Shown here: piece by piece, positions 8,101 to 17,462 of the stretch
Layout of the letters: each line of letters starts with the position of its first letter
Numbering within the stretch: the first letter of the stretch is position 1
Assembly (NCBI GenBank): GCA_965178295.1
Contig: CBCXTT010000002.1
Location: 62,001 to 126,000, forward strand
Direction: 5' to 3'
Source: CBCXTT01 sp965178295
Lineage (GTDB): Bacteria > Pseudomonadota > Alphaproteobacteria > UBA7879
DNA: 64,000 nucleotides
Made by a program: the position numbers and the translations under genes
Notes under the pieces: generated by a model
What the model was told of the DNA's origin: nothing
The model's input: only the letters and a program-made list of their open reading frames with translations
The model's database searches: none

Positions 8101-8738
8101 AGTTTAATATAGGCACAAAGTGTCTGAAAAGCCTCGGAGATAGAGAGGCAAGATGTATCAACAACCACGGCATCTGACGCAGCCGCTAACGGCGCGACTG
8201 TGCGCTGATGATCTCGTTCATCGCGCGCGTACATTTCTGACAAAACATCCGTTAAGAGACAGTCTATCCCCTGTTGACGAAATTCCAAATATCGCCTTTC
8301 CGCCCGCGCTTCGAGAGATGCGGTAATAAAGAATTTATAGTGTGCTTCAGGTAGTATACGCGTTCCAATGTCGCGGCCATCCAAGACACTTCCATGTTTG
8401 TCTTCTGGGGGATTGGCGGCAAACGCCCTTTGGAAAACACGCAGTGTTTCGCGCACCGCCGCGTGCACGGCTATTTGTGATGCTGCCTGTGCAATTCTAT
8501 CTTCTCGTAATACCTCCAAGGACAAGTGATGTGTCGTAAGGCTCCCTGCCGCCTGATTCACGGCCTGACTATCCGCTAGGTCATTTCCCGACTGCAGCGT
8601 AAGGTAGCCAACGGAACGATACAAAAGACCAGTGTCCATATGCGCTAAATTATAATGTTGTGCAATTTTTTTAGATAAAGTTCCCTTCCCTGCTGCCGAA
8701 GGCCCGTCAATAGCGATAGTAAGAAAATGTTTATTCAT
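8097..8738 (-). CDS. cmk: Cytidylate kinase
   Basis: The enzyme phosphorylates CMP/dCMP. The P-loop AIDGPSAAGKGTLSKKIA starts near residue 10. LDGRDIGTRILPEAHYKFF and the lid region DERDHQRTVAPL with SDAVVVDT are all conserved. The ATG at 8738 (MNKHFL) is chosen; an in-frame codon at 8750 adds four unlikely residues. The product is 213 residues, normal for the short CMK. It is the first protein gene of cmk-tsaB-rimI, and a tRNA-Pro gene on the same strand ends 35 bases upstream. Confidence 0.95.
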   Translation of the reverse strand: MNKHFLTIAIDGPSAAGKGTLSKKIAQHYNLAHMDTGLLYRSVGYLTLQSGNDLADSQAVNQAAGSLTTHHLSLEVLREDRIAQAASQIAVHAAVRETLRVFQRAFAANPPEDKHGSVLDGRDIGTRILPEAHYKFFITASLEARAERRYLEFRQQGIDCLLTDVLSEMYARDERDHQRTVAPLAAASDAVVVDTSCLSISEAFQTLCAYIKL

Positions 8739-8773
8739 GTACAGTAACACGGCATCAATTCATAAAATCTTAA

Positions 8774-8850
8774 TGGTCGGAGCGGCGGGATTTGAACCCG
8801 CGACCCCCACACCCCCAGCGTGGTACGCTACCAGACTGCGCTACGCTCCG
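8774..8850 (-). tRNA. tRNA-Pro (anticodon GGG), CCA encoded
   Basis: The 77-nt minus-strand sequence has acceptor strands CGGAGCG and CGCTCCG, discriminator A and encoded CCA. The anticodon stem CCACG pairs with TGTGG around loop CTGGGGG, placing GGG at 34-36. The T-loop is GGTTCAAATCC. The gene is close to cmk and on the same strand. Confidence 0.93.
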
Positions 8851-9012
8851 ACAATTAGGGATCACTATAACGCTAGATTTTTCACAGCACAAGTAGTAGG
8901 AGCGCATAACCTGTCACCTTCAGAAAAATTGCATCCTTCTTTTTTCCAACCCAAGGTTTCTAAGCGTCAACACCATTGTCGGTCAATCCTACGCATAAAA
9001 ACGTATATAGCT

Positions 9013-9915
9013 TCATGCTTGCATAAGCTTTGCATTTACATATTGGCGTACGCTAGATACAAAGCGCATTACATCACTCTTCACTCGATAGACTGCTCTA
9101 GTTATTTTTACACGGACTCGATTATCAAAAGAACGCTCACCCTCTTCAACATTCTTTGTCTTCGCAATCTCAGATGTCCCCATACTTTGAGCAACAAGGT
9201 TTGGAACAACCCCCGCAAATTTTATGTCAAGCTCCCATGTCCGAGAGAAATAGTAATCAACCGGTACTATCAAAGGATAGGATTTTGCAAGCAACTGACG
9301 TGCGGCATGACGATTCAGTAAATAGCATCCTGCATGGGTTACAGGCGTCAGAAAAACAACTAAATCAAGTCCATGACTTAATTTCTTAATAGAAAAATTG
9401 AGGGAACGGTGATAATTTTCAAAATTCACCAAGTCCCATAACTCCGGCACATCAATTACATCATTTACCACACATTGTAAACGCACAGGATCAAAACTGA
9501 CATCATCTTCAAAAACTAACGCATATTCATTAGAAGACGCCAAGAAAGTTTCCCACACTTTCATGTGACTCAAGCTACACCCTGCCATACCCACATTCAT
9601 TTCTTTTCCGACATACTTTAAATGACGCACTGTATCCAAATTTTTCCTCAAATCTTCAGGGGACAAAAGGCGCCCATCTATAGCGGAAATACGCGTTACA
9701 GGGAAAGACAATTTTTCTATATACGGCATAACATACGCCAAACGCTCTGGAGAACGATCCAGATTCACAACATAAACACCGAGTTTATCGGTCATTGTGC
9801 CTTCTTCCGCTGGGTAGTTGAGCCCATGACTATCATCTAAAATATAAGCGCCATCATCAATAAAAAAGAAAAGTCCTATCAAAAGTATGGTACTATAAAT
9901 GATCTTCTGCGTCAT
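9013..9915 (-). CDS. Glycosyltransferase family 25 protein (LPS-type), membrane anchored
   Basis: The 300-residue product begins with a hydrophobic signal-anchor (residues 5-20, IIYSTILLIGLFFF). The GT25 domain has YVVNLDRSPERLAYV near residue 50, AGCSLSHMKVWE, the acidic EDDVSFD that should bind the metal/nucleotide sugar, and a C-terminal THAGCYLLNRHAARQLL. The family adds beta-linked sugars, often galactose or glucose, to lipooligosaccharide. The specific sugar cannot be inferred. It follows the ABC1-kinase gene after 7 bases, so it is probably co-transcribed. The basic C-terminal helix after residue 265 is not part of the catalytic domain. Confidence 0.85.
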   Translation of the reverse strand: MTQKIIYSTILLIGLFFFIDDGAYILDDSHGLNYPAEEGTMTDKLGVYVVNLDRSPERLAYVMPYIEKLSFPVTRISAIDGRLLSPEDLRKNLDTVRHLKYVGKEMNVGMAGCSLSHMKVWETFLASSNEYALVFEDDVSFDPVRLQCVVNDVIDVPELWDLVNFENYHRSLNFSIKKLSHGLDLVVFLTPVTHAGCYLLNRHAARQLLAKSYPLIVPVDYYFSRTWELDIKFAGVVPNLVAQSMGTSEIAKTKNVEEGERSFDNRVRVKITRAVYRVKSDVMRFVSSVRQYVNAKLMQA

Positions 9916-9922
9916 GTTGATG

Positions 9923-11233
9923 TTACTCCTTTAAAAGTGTGTTCTGCCGCTGTGCAAGAGTATAGCTATCCATACCCTCTATAAGACTATGAAACAATTG
10001 ATACCAGTTGCATTCTGCGTTAAGGTGCATAAAAACAGACCCCAAGACAAGTGCCGATCTATCTAAAAAGACAAATTCTTGAGGAGGACGTATACCACCT
10101 AGTGTACGAAGCTTTGTATATACTTCTGTCGCTACTGCACGTCCTTCTCTGCTGCTAAATGACGCCTCAATAGGCCGCACTCTATCCTCTAACAAAGGCC
10201 CGTAGAGATAACGCGCCCATACATTTAACGCTTGAATCAAATCCTGGTGTAGATCGTGAAACCCCAGGCCTTCATATGCATAAACAGCTCGCTCTTTGTC
10301 ATCGTATAAAAGCGCCCAGTAAAGCTCCGTAACCGCCACAACAAACTGTGGTGAAAAATACCGTACACATCCAAAGTCTAGAAGGCCGAGTTTCCCGTCA
10401 TCCATCACTTTGTAATTTCCAAAATGAGGATCACCATGCAACGCACCATAGGTATAGAGGGGGTAGTACCATGCAATAAAAAGTCGACGCGCAAGATCAT
10501 TGCGCACATCAGCTGGTGCCTGAAAAAATTCTTGGAAGGAACACCCATTGCACCAACTCATTGTTATCAGACGCTTCGTTGACAACGATATATCTACTTC
10601 TGGTACATAGATATCATGATGGTTTTCCCATATATGGGAAAATCTTTGTATATTGTGCACTTCATGATGATAGTCAATTTCCTCCAAGAGGCGCGTCCTT
10701 ATTTCTGTTAATATATCCACATGATCAAGCGCCTTCTCATAGATATGGTAGCCCTTAAGCACCATCGATAGCTGTTCTAAGTCAGCTGTGACAGTTGATG
10801 CCATATCTGGGTATTGCAACTTACACGCCAGCGGCACGCCTTGCAACGACATCGCTTCATGAACCTGCCCTAGGGATGCCGCTGCTACAGCTTCGTGCGA
10901 AAATCTTTGAAATCTATTTTGCCAATTTTCCCCCAATTCTGCGTGCATACGGCGCTTGACAAAAAGCCATCCCATTGCTGGTGCATTCGATTGCAATTCC
11001 AATAATTTTTCCTGATAATCGGGCGGAAGAAAATCAGGGATCATCGCCAGGATTTGACCCACCTTAACCAGTGGGCCCTTTAGTTTACCAAGCCAGTCTA
11101 CTAAAAGATCAGGAAATTCTCCATTGCTGAATGCCTTCTGAGATAGAAGCTGGGCACCTAATTTTCCAGCACCCCCCGCGACTTGCCCATACCGCCTCAA
11201 ACGCTTGCCAAGAGTGTTATCATCTAAGTTCAA
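9923..11233 (-). CDS. ABC1/UbiB/AarF-family atypical kinase
   Basis: The product is 436 residues. The family KxGQ motif is seen in LVKVGQILAMIPDFLP (about 55-70), followed by the Ala-rich loop VAAASLGQVHEA, ACKLQYPDM with the conserved Lys, HGDPHFGNYKV with the catalytic Asp, and LLDFGCVRYF with the metal-binding DFG. Members support ubiquinone biosynthesis or act on membrane lipids. Here the short form without C-terminal membrane helices resembles ADCK3/4-type rather than E. coli UbiB. The start codon overlaps the pepF stop by four bases. The substrate is unknown. Confidence 0.85.
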   Translation of the reverse strand: MNLDDNTLGKRLRRYGQVAGGAGKLGAQLLSQKAFSNGEFPDLLVDWLGKLKGPLVKVGQILAMIPDFLPPDYQEKLLELQSNAPAMGWLFVKRRMHAELGENWQNRFQRFSHEAVAAASLGQVHEAMSLQGVPLACKLQYPDMASTVTADLEQLSMVLKGYHIYEKALDHVDILTEIRTRLLEEIDYHHEVHNIQRFSHIWENHHDIYVPEVDISLSTKRLITMSWCNGCSFQEFFQAPADVRNDLARRLFIAWYYPLYTYGALHGDPHFGNYKVMDDGKLGLLDFGCVRYFSPQFVVAVTELYWALLYDDKERAVYAYEGLGFHDLHQDLIQALNVWARYLYGPLLEDRVRPIEASFSSREGRAVATEVYTKLRTLGGIRPPQEFVFLDRSALVLGSVFMHLNAECNWYQLFHSLIEGMDSYTLAQRQNTLLKE

Positions 11234-13008
11234 TTCAAGCGCTCCAATTCATCAATACATTTCTGGATCATGGAAAGACCACGATTCCAAAACTCAGGTT
11301 GTCCTGCATCTAAGCCAAAGGGAGCCAATAATTCTTTGTGTCGCAACGCCCCCCCTGCCTCTAACATTTTAAGATATTGTGCCTCAAAGTCTGGCATGCC
11401 GTCTTGGTATGTGGCGTAGAGAGAGTTTACTAAACAGTCCCCAAAGGCATAGGCATATACATAAAATGGTGTATGAATAAAATGCGGTATATGAGCCCAG
11501 TAACATTGATAATCTTCTTCATGTAAATCAATACTTGGACCTAGTGCTGCGCGCTGTGTCTCGAGCCAAATCTCGCCCAATTTTTCCTCTGAAAGCTCAG
11601 ACTCACGCCTCAGATCATGAACTTGGCACTCAAATTCCGAGAAAGCGACCTGACGCACAACAGTATTGAGCATATCCTCAACCTTGCCGGCCAAAAGCAC
11701 TTTCTTTTCATCGTTACTTTTAGCGCGCTTGAGCAATGCCTGAAATGCTAACATCTCACCAAAAACAGAAGCGGTCTCTGCAATAGTCAAAGGCGTATCC
11801 GATAACAGATAACCTTGTTTCCCTGCAAGGACCTGATGCACACCATGTCCGAGCTCGTGCGCCAGCGTCATGATATCACGATTTTTCCCATAATAATTCA
11901 TGAGAATATAGGGATGCACAGATGGCACCGTTGGATGGGAAAAAGCGCCACTATCCTTACCTAGCTGAATACGTGCATCAATCCACCGCTGATCAAAAAA
12001 GCATTGTCCAATTTTAGCCATTTTAGGGGAGAAGTCTTCATATGCCCCTAAAACAATTTCCTGGGCCTCATTCCAGGATGTTAATTTATTATCTGCAGCA
12101 GGTAACGGGGCATTCCTATCCCAATAATTTAATTTATCTACTCCAAGCCACTGCGCTTTCAATGCATAATACTTGTGCGATAGATGGGGATAGGATTGCT
12201 TCACTGACTTGGTCAGAGAATCCACCACATGATCCTCCACCTGATTTTCTAAATTTCGCGATGAAATTGGTCGAGGAAAATTCCTCCATGTGTCGCTAAT
12301 GGCTTTATCTTTTGCAAGCGTATTCATGATTAATGCAAAGACACCAATGTTCTCTTGTATTCCCCTAGAAAATGCTTTTGATGCTGCCTTGCGCACTACA
12401 CTGTCTTTGCTTGAAAACATATTCATTACATCACTTGCCGGGATTTGCTTCTTGTCATTCACATCAAAGCGTAGTGCTGAAAAAGTCTCCTCAAAGAGTC
12501 GAACCCAATTGTCATGACTCGTCACATTTTTTTCACAAAAAATCTTTTCGGATTCCTTAGACAGTTGATACGGTCGAAAAGAACGCACATTCTCAAGCCA
12601 CGCTTTGTAATGGCGCAGTTTTTCAGAGATCTGCAACAAAGACACTAAATGCGCAGGATCCAATGCATTGATTTCCAACGTAAAGAAGATAAGCTTTGTT
12701 GAGAGCGTAGTGGTTTTTTCCTTCATTGTTTGATAGAAAAATGCATTGCTCTTCTTTTCCATATTTTGGGAAAAAAGGAGGTATGCAAAGCTCATGAGTT
12801 TTCCAATCATTTCATAAATCGCTTCATATTCTTGAATGGCGTGACACATATTCTGTCCATCAAGAGCCGATACTTTCCCCTCATGCGCCACTTGAAAGTT
12901 GTCAATGCGCAGTGTAAGCATAGTCAAATCCGCATGAATTTTTGGATCTTTTGGCCCCTTATACAGGTCATCTAAAGTCCATGTTGGCAAATTTTGTATA
13001 ATATCCAT
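11230..13008 (-). CDS. pepF: M3-family oligoendopeptidase F
   Basis: The product is a zinc peptidase of 592 residues that cleaves oligopeptides in the cytoplasm. The catalytic HELGHGVHQ (HExxH) and the distal Glu helix (TIAETASVFGEML) are intact, and YILMNYYGKNRDI and the PF(Y)VYAYAFGDCL segment match M3B members. The start at ATG 13008 is set by the GAGGAG at 13018-13023, which stands 9 bases from it. The ATG at 13017 touches the ribosome site and is therefore unlikely. It heads the three-gene minus-strand cluster with the ABC1 kinase and GT25. Confidence 0.92.
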   Translation of the reverse strand: MDIIQNLPTWTLDDLYKGPKDPKIHADLTMLTLRIDNFQVAHEGKVSALDGQNMCHAIQEYEAIYEMIGKLMSFAYLLFSQNMEKKSNAFFYQTMKEKTTTLSTKLIFFTLEINALDPAHLVSLLQISEKLRHYKAWLENVRSFRPYQLSKESEKIFCEKNVTSHDNWVRLFEETFSALRFDVNDKKQIPASDVMNMFSSKDSVVRKAASKAFSRGIQENIGVFALIMNTLAKDKAISDTWRNFPRPISSRNLENQVEDHVVDSLTKSVKQSYPHLSHKYYALKAQWLGVDKLNYWDRNAPLPAADNKLTSWNEAQEIVLGAYEDFSPKMAKIGQCFFDQRWIDARIQLGKDSGAFSHPTVPSVHPYILMNYYGKNRDIMTLAHELGHGVHQVLAGKQGYLLSDTPLTIAETASVFGEMLAFQALLKRAKSNDEKKVLLAGKVEDMLNTVVRQVAFSEFECQVHDLRRESELSEEKLGEIWLETQRAALGPSIDLHEEDYQCYWAHIPHFIHTPFYVYAYAFGDCLVNSLYATYQDGMPDFEAQYLKMLEAGGALRHKELLAPFGLDAGQPEFWNRGLSMIQKCIDELERLN

Positions 13009-13078
13009 TACTGGCATCTCCTCAAATTATACTGATTTTCTTTGACATATCATGTCAATGATATACATCCTTGTCTAT

Positions 13079-13528
13079 ATGCTAGATATTGAACTTATGA
13101 AACAAGCTTTAACACTTGCAGAAAACGCGCGTGGCAATGCTGAAGTGCCTATAGGGGCGCTCGTATGTACACCAGATGGAATCGTTATTGGAACGGGACA
13201 CAACGTGACACGCACAAATCTAGACCCATCTGGGCACGCAGAAATTGTCTCTCTACGCAATGCCTGTCAGAATCTAGGGAAGCATAGACTTGATGGTTGC
13301 ACACTCTATGTCACACTTGAGCCCTGCGCCATGTGTGCACAAGCAATTGCCTATGCACGCATTGCACGCCTTGTCTACGGCGCTGAAGATCCAAAGGGAG
13401 GTGCTGTGGCACATGGTGCTCAGATCTTCGCGCAACCCACATGTCATCATAAAATAAAAATCAACAGTGGTATAATGCGCGAAGAATGTGGGGCTATCTT
13501 GAGACATTTTTTTAAAATCCGGCGATAA
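13079..13528 (+). CDS. tadA: tRNA-specific adenosine deaminase
   Basis: TadA converts A34 to inosine in tRNA-Arg(ACG). The zinc site is complete: HAE (in DPSGHAEIVSLRNA) and PCAMC (in VTLEPCAMCAQAIAYARI). The downstream GAEDPKGGA and CGAILRHFFKIRR complete the family. The length of 149 residues is typical. I chose ATG 13079 (MLDIEL). Further in-frame ATGs at 13052, 13058 and 13097 exist and none has a strong ribosome site. The gene is divergent from pepF, so the 70-base gap should hold promoters for both. Confidence 0.93.
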   Translation: MLDIELMKQALTLAENARGNAEVPIGALVCTPDGIVIGTGHNVTRTNLDPSGHAEIVSLRNACQNLGKHRLDGCTLYVTLEPCAMCAQAIAYARIARLVYGAEDPKGGAVAHGAQIFAQPTCHHKIKINSGIMREECGAILRHFFKIRR

Positions 13529-13636
13529 ACTTCCTCCTACCCCCCAGCCCCCTTTCTCCTCAGCGATCTTGACACAAGCCCCCTAGCCGTGCTCAGATGG
13601 CATCTGAATTCTCAGAAGAGTGGAGAGAATATACAT

Positions 13637-14248
13637 ATGGACATATATCTACACAAAAATGACCTTGAATTTGATCTGGAAGATGCCAATGTCATTGCTC
13701 TTGATACAGAGGCTATGGGCCTTAATACCCATAGAGATCGTTTGTGCCTTGTGCAACTATCAACTGACGATGGTATGTGCCATCTTGTTCAAATTGACCC
13801 CGGACAAACCGAAGCACCAAGACTTGTTAAACTTTTAAATAACCCTGCAGTGTTAAAAATATTTCATTTTGCTCGTTTTGACGTTGCCCTTTTAAAATAT
13901 ACATTTGGCGCCACCTGTACTCCGCTTTATTGCACAAAAATTGCCTCTAAGCTTGCACGTACATATACAAAAGCTCACGGCCTCAAAGATTTGTGTTGGA
14001 ACCTTTTGGGGATAGAGCTGAACAAAACATCACAAGAAAGTGATTGGGGTACCTCAACCATCACAGACAAACAACGCATATATGCTGCCACAGATGTTTC
14101 TTATCTGCACAAATTAAAAGAAAAATTAGACATCATGCTCGTCCGAGAAAATAGAATGGGCCTTGCGCAGCAATGCTTTGACTGTATCCCTATATATGCA
14201 GACTTGGAGATTGCGCAATTCAAGCCTGAGCGCCTCTTTGCCCACTAA
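13637..14248 (+). CDS. rnd: Ribonuclease D-type 3'-5' exonuclease, short form
   Basis: The 203-residue product contains only the DEDDy exonuclease domain: ALDTEAMGLNTHRDRLCLVQ (first D and E), FHFARFDVALL (second D) and YAATDVSYLHKL (Y and last D). There is no HRDC domain, as is usual for alphaproteobacterial members. RNase D trims tRNA precursors. The ATG at 13637 (MDIYLHKND) is used because a GGAGAG stands upstream at 13622-13627. Reading from further upstream adds a non-conserved leader. Confidence 0.9.
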   Translation: MDIYLHKNDLEFDLEDANVIALDTEAMGLNTHRDRLCLVQLSTDDGMCHLVQIDPGQTEAPRLVKLLNNPAVLKIFHFARFDVALLKYTFGATCTPLYCTKIASKLARTYTKAHGLKDLCWNLLGIELNKTSQESDWGTSTITDKQRIYAATDVSYLHKLKEKLDIMLVRENRMGLAQQCFDCIPIYADLEIAQFKPERLFAH

Positions 14249-15051
14249 GTGTTTTATCTTACCTTCACTAAGTAATCATGCAAAATTTTTTCTTTCTTTC
14301 AGTGTTTTTTCTGCTCGTGGCAGTAGATCTGATTAGACTGGATTAAGCGATGCATAACAACAATATAGAGTGCTAGAATGCAGTCTAGCCCAAATAGAAA
14401 TTTTCAGCAGATATGCGTCCAAAAATCGGCATCTCTTTTCTATTTGGCACTCCATTACAATGCATTATGATGATGGAAAACGACAACAAAGGCTATTGAG
14501 TATTGGAAAAAAACAATTCCAGACATGATTAAAAATCACAAGCTCTAGTGACTGCTAATGCAATACTAAACAGAGACAACGCAAAGCTACAGCAGTGTTC
14601 CGACTCATATCTCACCCTATTCACTTCCTCCTCTTCTCTCACACATACTCCTCAGAAATGATTGTGTAAAGATTATCCTCATACACTGCAGGGAGCGTAA
14701 ACGAAAGAAGGCGTACATAAAGCACTGATAAGATTGTCACAGTCTTGTAAACACAGACTCTTCTTCAGAAGAGCATGCACCCGCTTCTGCAAACAAGATC
14801 ATTGGTGATAGTATGTTAAATTTCTCTGATTGCGCTACTAACAATATGTACACAATAATAAATCATTTGAAATGATTTCTAATAAAATGCATTACCAGTC
14901 TTGTGCAATTAGAAGAAATTCACAACCCTGTTCTCATACTATCTTTTATTGTCTGTTCCAGCACCCCAGGGAGAGATTCTCTTGATTTTTGAAAATACTA
15001 CTGCTAGATATGAGGGGAGAAACGTAATGCTGATTGAGGAAATGTACGCCC
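14249..15051. other. 800-base gene-free spacer
   Basis: Both strands were read. There is no protein-coding stretch longer than a few dozen codons, no tRNA and no recognised structural RNA. The downstream genes fdx and iscX are usually preceded by hscB-hscA, so this may be the eroded place of isc genes, but no readable hsc fragment survives. Stop codons are dense in all frames. Confidence 0.5.
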
Positions 15052-15384
15052 ATGCCTAAAATAACCTTCATTCTACGTGATGGCACCAAAAAAGAAATTG
15101 ATGCGCCTTCAGGCCTTTCCCTTCTAGAGGTAGCCCATGAAAACGATATTGATATTGAAGGCGCCTGCGAGGGGTCGCTAGCGTGCTCTACATGTCACGT
15201 GATTATCGATCCAGAATGGTATAAAAAACTTGCAGAACCTACAGAAGATGAAGAAGATATGCTAGATTTAGCATTTGAACTCACGCATACATCTCGTCTT
15301 GGTTGTCAGATTATTATGAGCGATGCTCTTGATGGCATCGAGATCAAAGTTCCATCTGCCACCCGTAATATGTTAATGGACTAA
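15052..15384 (+). CDS. fdx: [2Fe-2S] ferredoxin, Isc/adrenodoxin type
   Basis: The 110-residue product has the adrenodoxin-type cluster ligands in EGACEGSLACSTCHVII (C-x5-C-x2-C) and a fourth Cys in TSRLGCQI. The acidic stretch EPTEDEEDMLDLA is the usual docking helix. It donates electrons in Fe-S cluster assembly. The ATG at 15052 (MPKITFILRDG) follows GAGGA at 15035-15039. The iscX ATG shares one base with the stop, so the two are translationally linked. The usual hscBA genes are not adjacent. Confidence 0.93.
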   Translation: MPKITFILRDGTKKEIDAPSGLSLLEVAHENDIDIEGACEGSLACSTCHVIIDPEWYKKLAEPTEDEEDMLDLAFELTHTSRLGCQIIMSDALDGIEIKVPSATRNMLMD

Positions 15385-15578
15385 TGCACTGGACGAATAT
15401 CCAAGATATTGCGATTGCTCTTGAGGATACTTATCCTGAAGTGGACATTGTTCATGTGCGATTCACAGATCTCTGGAAATGGGTGCAAGCTCTGCCTGAA
15501 TTTCGAGATAGCTCAGTACAATCGAACGAAAAAATCTTAGAAGCCATACAACAAGCATGGCTTAAGGAACGTGATTAA
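15384..15578 (+). CDS. iscX: IscX, Fe-S assembly regulator
   Basis: The 64-residue acidic protein matches IscX (YfhJ) along its length: MHWTNIQDIAIALEDTYPEV, RFTDLWKWV, LPEF and an end reading ILEAIQQAWLKERD. IscX binds IscS at the frataxin site and tunes cluster assembly with iron. Its start overlaps the fdx stop (TAATG). Together the two are the terminal part of a standard isc operon whose other genes must lie elsewhere or be lost. Confidence 0.93.
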   Translation: MHWTNIQDIAIALEDTYPEVDIVHVRFTDLWKWVQALPEFRDSSVQSNEKILEAIQQAWLKERD

Positions 15579-15625
15579 TTGCCTTTATTGACTTTGAGAA
15601 AAATCATCCCATATAATACGAGTAT

Positions 15626-16744
15626 ATGACAAGCATACACTGGAAAGATATTGGTTTTCATGCCCCTCCACACAAAACACGTGTTGTGGTTGCCATGTCT
15701 GGTGGTGTAGATAGCTCTGTTACAGCCGCCCTGATGAAAGAGGAAGGCTTTGACGTTATCGGTGTTACTCTCCAACTCTATGATCAGGGTATAACCATTG
15801 GTAAAAAAAATTCGTGCTGTGCTGGTCAAGACATTTATGACGCAGCACAAGTTGCAGAGAAAATGGACTTTCCTCACTATATTCTAGACTATGAATCTAT
15901 TTTTAAGAAAGCTGTAATTGAAGATTTTGCTGATAGCTACATGCGCGGCGAAACCCCTGTTCCGTGTATACAATGCAATCAAAAGGTTAAATTTAAAGAT
16001 CTTTTAAAAACCGCACAAGACCTGGGAGCTGACGCCCTAGTCACAGGGCATTATGTGCAGCGCAAAACGGTTAGGGGCAAAGCAGAACTTCATCAGGCCT
16101 TGGATCTTCAAAAGGATCAAAGTTATTTCTTGTTCACCACAACACAAGAAGAGTTGGACTTTCTGCGCTTTCCTTTGGGTGCCCTTACAAAAAAAGAAGC
16201 ACGCGCACATGCAAAACGCTTTGGCTTAAGTATTGCAGAAAAGCCAGATAGCCAAGATATATGTTTTGTGCCGAATGGAAACTATGCAGACATTGTGTCA
16301 AAACTCCGACCAGAGGCAACAAAACCGGGGCATATTGTGCACATAGACGGCTCAACTCTAGGACAGCACCAGGGTGTTATTCACTATACCATTGGACAAA
16401 GGAAACGTTTGGGTATCGGTGGTCGCGTCAACGACACGGCTCCTCTTTATGTTGTGCGCCTAGATTCTGAAAATGCACAAGTCATTGTCGGGCCTAAGGA
16501 GGCGCTCAAAAAGACAACAATGCGTCTGAAAAACGTCAATTGGCTTGGACATAGCGATAATAACAACATCAAAACCTGTCAGATAAAAATCCGCTCCACA
16601 AGCACCGCTATGGATGCCATTCTGGACCTTAAAAGTGGCATCGCCACGTTAAGAAAACCTGAGCACGGCGTTGCGGCAGGGCAAGCCTGCGTGTTTTATG
16701 AGGGATCCCGTGTTTTAGGTGGAGGGTGGATTACGTCTGTTTAA
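15626..16744 (+). CDS. mnmA: tRNA-specific 2-thiouridylase
   Basis: MnmA makes s2U34 in Lys, Glu and Gln tRNAs using ATP and sulfur passed from IscS. The PP-loop AMSGGVDSSVTAALM is near residue 24. The catalytic Cys pair is present: CIQCNQKVKF holds the first, and KPDSQDICFVPNG the second. TGHYV and YTIGQRKRLGIG are also conserved. The length of 372 is normal. It follows iscX after 47 bases, a sensible link since both draw on IscS. Its 3' end overlaps the convergent rpe by 14 bases. Confidence 0.95.
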   Translation: MTSIHWKDIGFHAPPHKTRVVVAMSGGVDSSVTAALMKEEGFDVIGVTLQLYDQGITIGKKNSCCAGQDIYDAAQVAEKMDFPHYILDYESIFKKAVIEDFADSYMRGETPVPCIQCNQKVKFKDLLKTAQDLGADALVTGHYVQRKTVRGKAELHQALDLQKDQSYFLFTTTQEELDFLRFPLGALTKKEARAHAKRFGLSIAEKPDSQDICFVPNGNYADIVSKLRPEATKPGHIVHIDGSTLGQHQGVIHYTIGQRKRLGIGGRVNDTAPLYVVRLDSENAQVIVGPKEALKKTTMRLKNVNWLGHSDNNNIKTCQIKIRSTSTAMDAILDLKSGIATLRKPEHGVAAGQACVFYEGSRVLGGGWITSV

Positions 16745-17393
16745 GTTGTGCAATATTATGTTGAAACTGTGACGGCCCACCCTTAAACAAGTATGATGCA
16801 GAAACGAGTATATCGGCACCTGCGTCTATCACGCGCGGTGCTATAGCGCGCGTAATACCACCATCAACTTCAATTTCAATGTCATGCCCTTTTTCATAGG
16901 CATATTTCTTAAGTTCTACAATTTTAGAGACCCCCACTTCCATAAATTTTGCTCCAGCAAAACCTGGTTGAACGGTCATGATCAACAAAAAATCTATCTC
17001 TGATAGATAGGGTATAATATGTGTTATTGGCTGATCCGGATTTAATGCCAACCCAACACAAATATTTTTTTTTTTGAGAAACCTTATTGCAGTGCCAACA
17101 TCCGTTGATGTCTCAGCATGGAAGGCTAAACGATCCAGACCCACATCACAAAACATCTCAAGATAGTTTTCAAGTGGCGTCACCATAAGGTGTGCATCAA
17201 AAGGCACATCAACCAGTGGGCGCAAAGCTTTTATAACATCCGGACCAATGGTCAAGTTTGGCACAAAATGACCATCCATCACATCAAGATGTAGCATGTC
17301 GGCGCCTGCTTCTACAATCTGTTGCGCTTGCTCACCCACTCTAGTAAAATCACCGCCTAAAATAGAGGCAGAAACACGTATGGATCTCACGAA
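16731..17393 (-). CDS. rpe: Ribulose-phosphate 3-epimerase
   Basis: Rpe interconverts ribulose-5-P and xylulose-5-P in the pentose phosphate path, supplying transketolase (tkt at 60.8 kb). SASILGGDF, LHLDVMDGHFVPNLTIGP (metal and substrate site), DAHLMV, MTVQPGFAGAKFM and EVDGGI are all intact. A GTG at 17393 is the best start: AGAGGAG lies 8 bases upstream. The ATGs at 17408 and beyond include that ribosome site. The resulting 220 residues fit the family. An 11-base A run occurs inside the coding strand (17065-17075). Confidence 0.93.
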   Translation of the reverse strand, partial: FVRSIRVSASILGGDFTRVGEQAQQIVEAGADMLHLDVMDGHFVPNLTIGPDVIKALRPLVDVPFDAHLMVTPLENYLEMFCDVGLDRLAFHAETSTDVGTAIRFLKKKNICVGLALNPDQPITHIIPYLSEIDFLLIMTVQPGFAGAKFMEVGVSKIVELKKYAYEKGHDIEIEVDGGITRAIAPRVIDAGADILVSASYLFKGGPSQFQHNIAQLKQT

Positions 17394-17462
17394 ATTTTCT
17401 CCTCTCATCCTTGACATATGCCACAATAACACAGTATAGGAATAACGTACACGCGATTTTTA

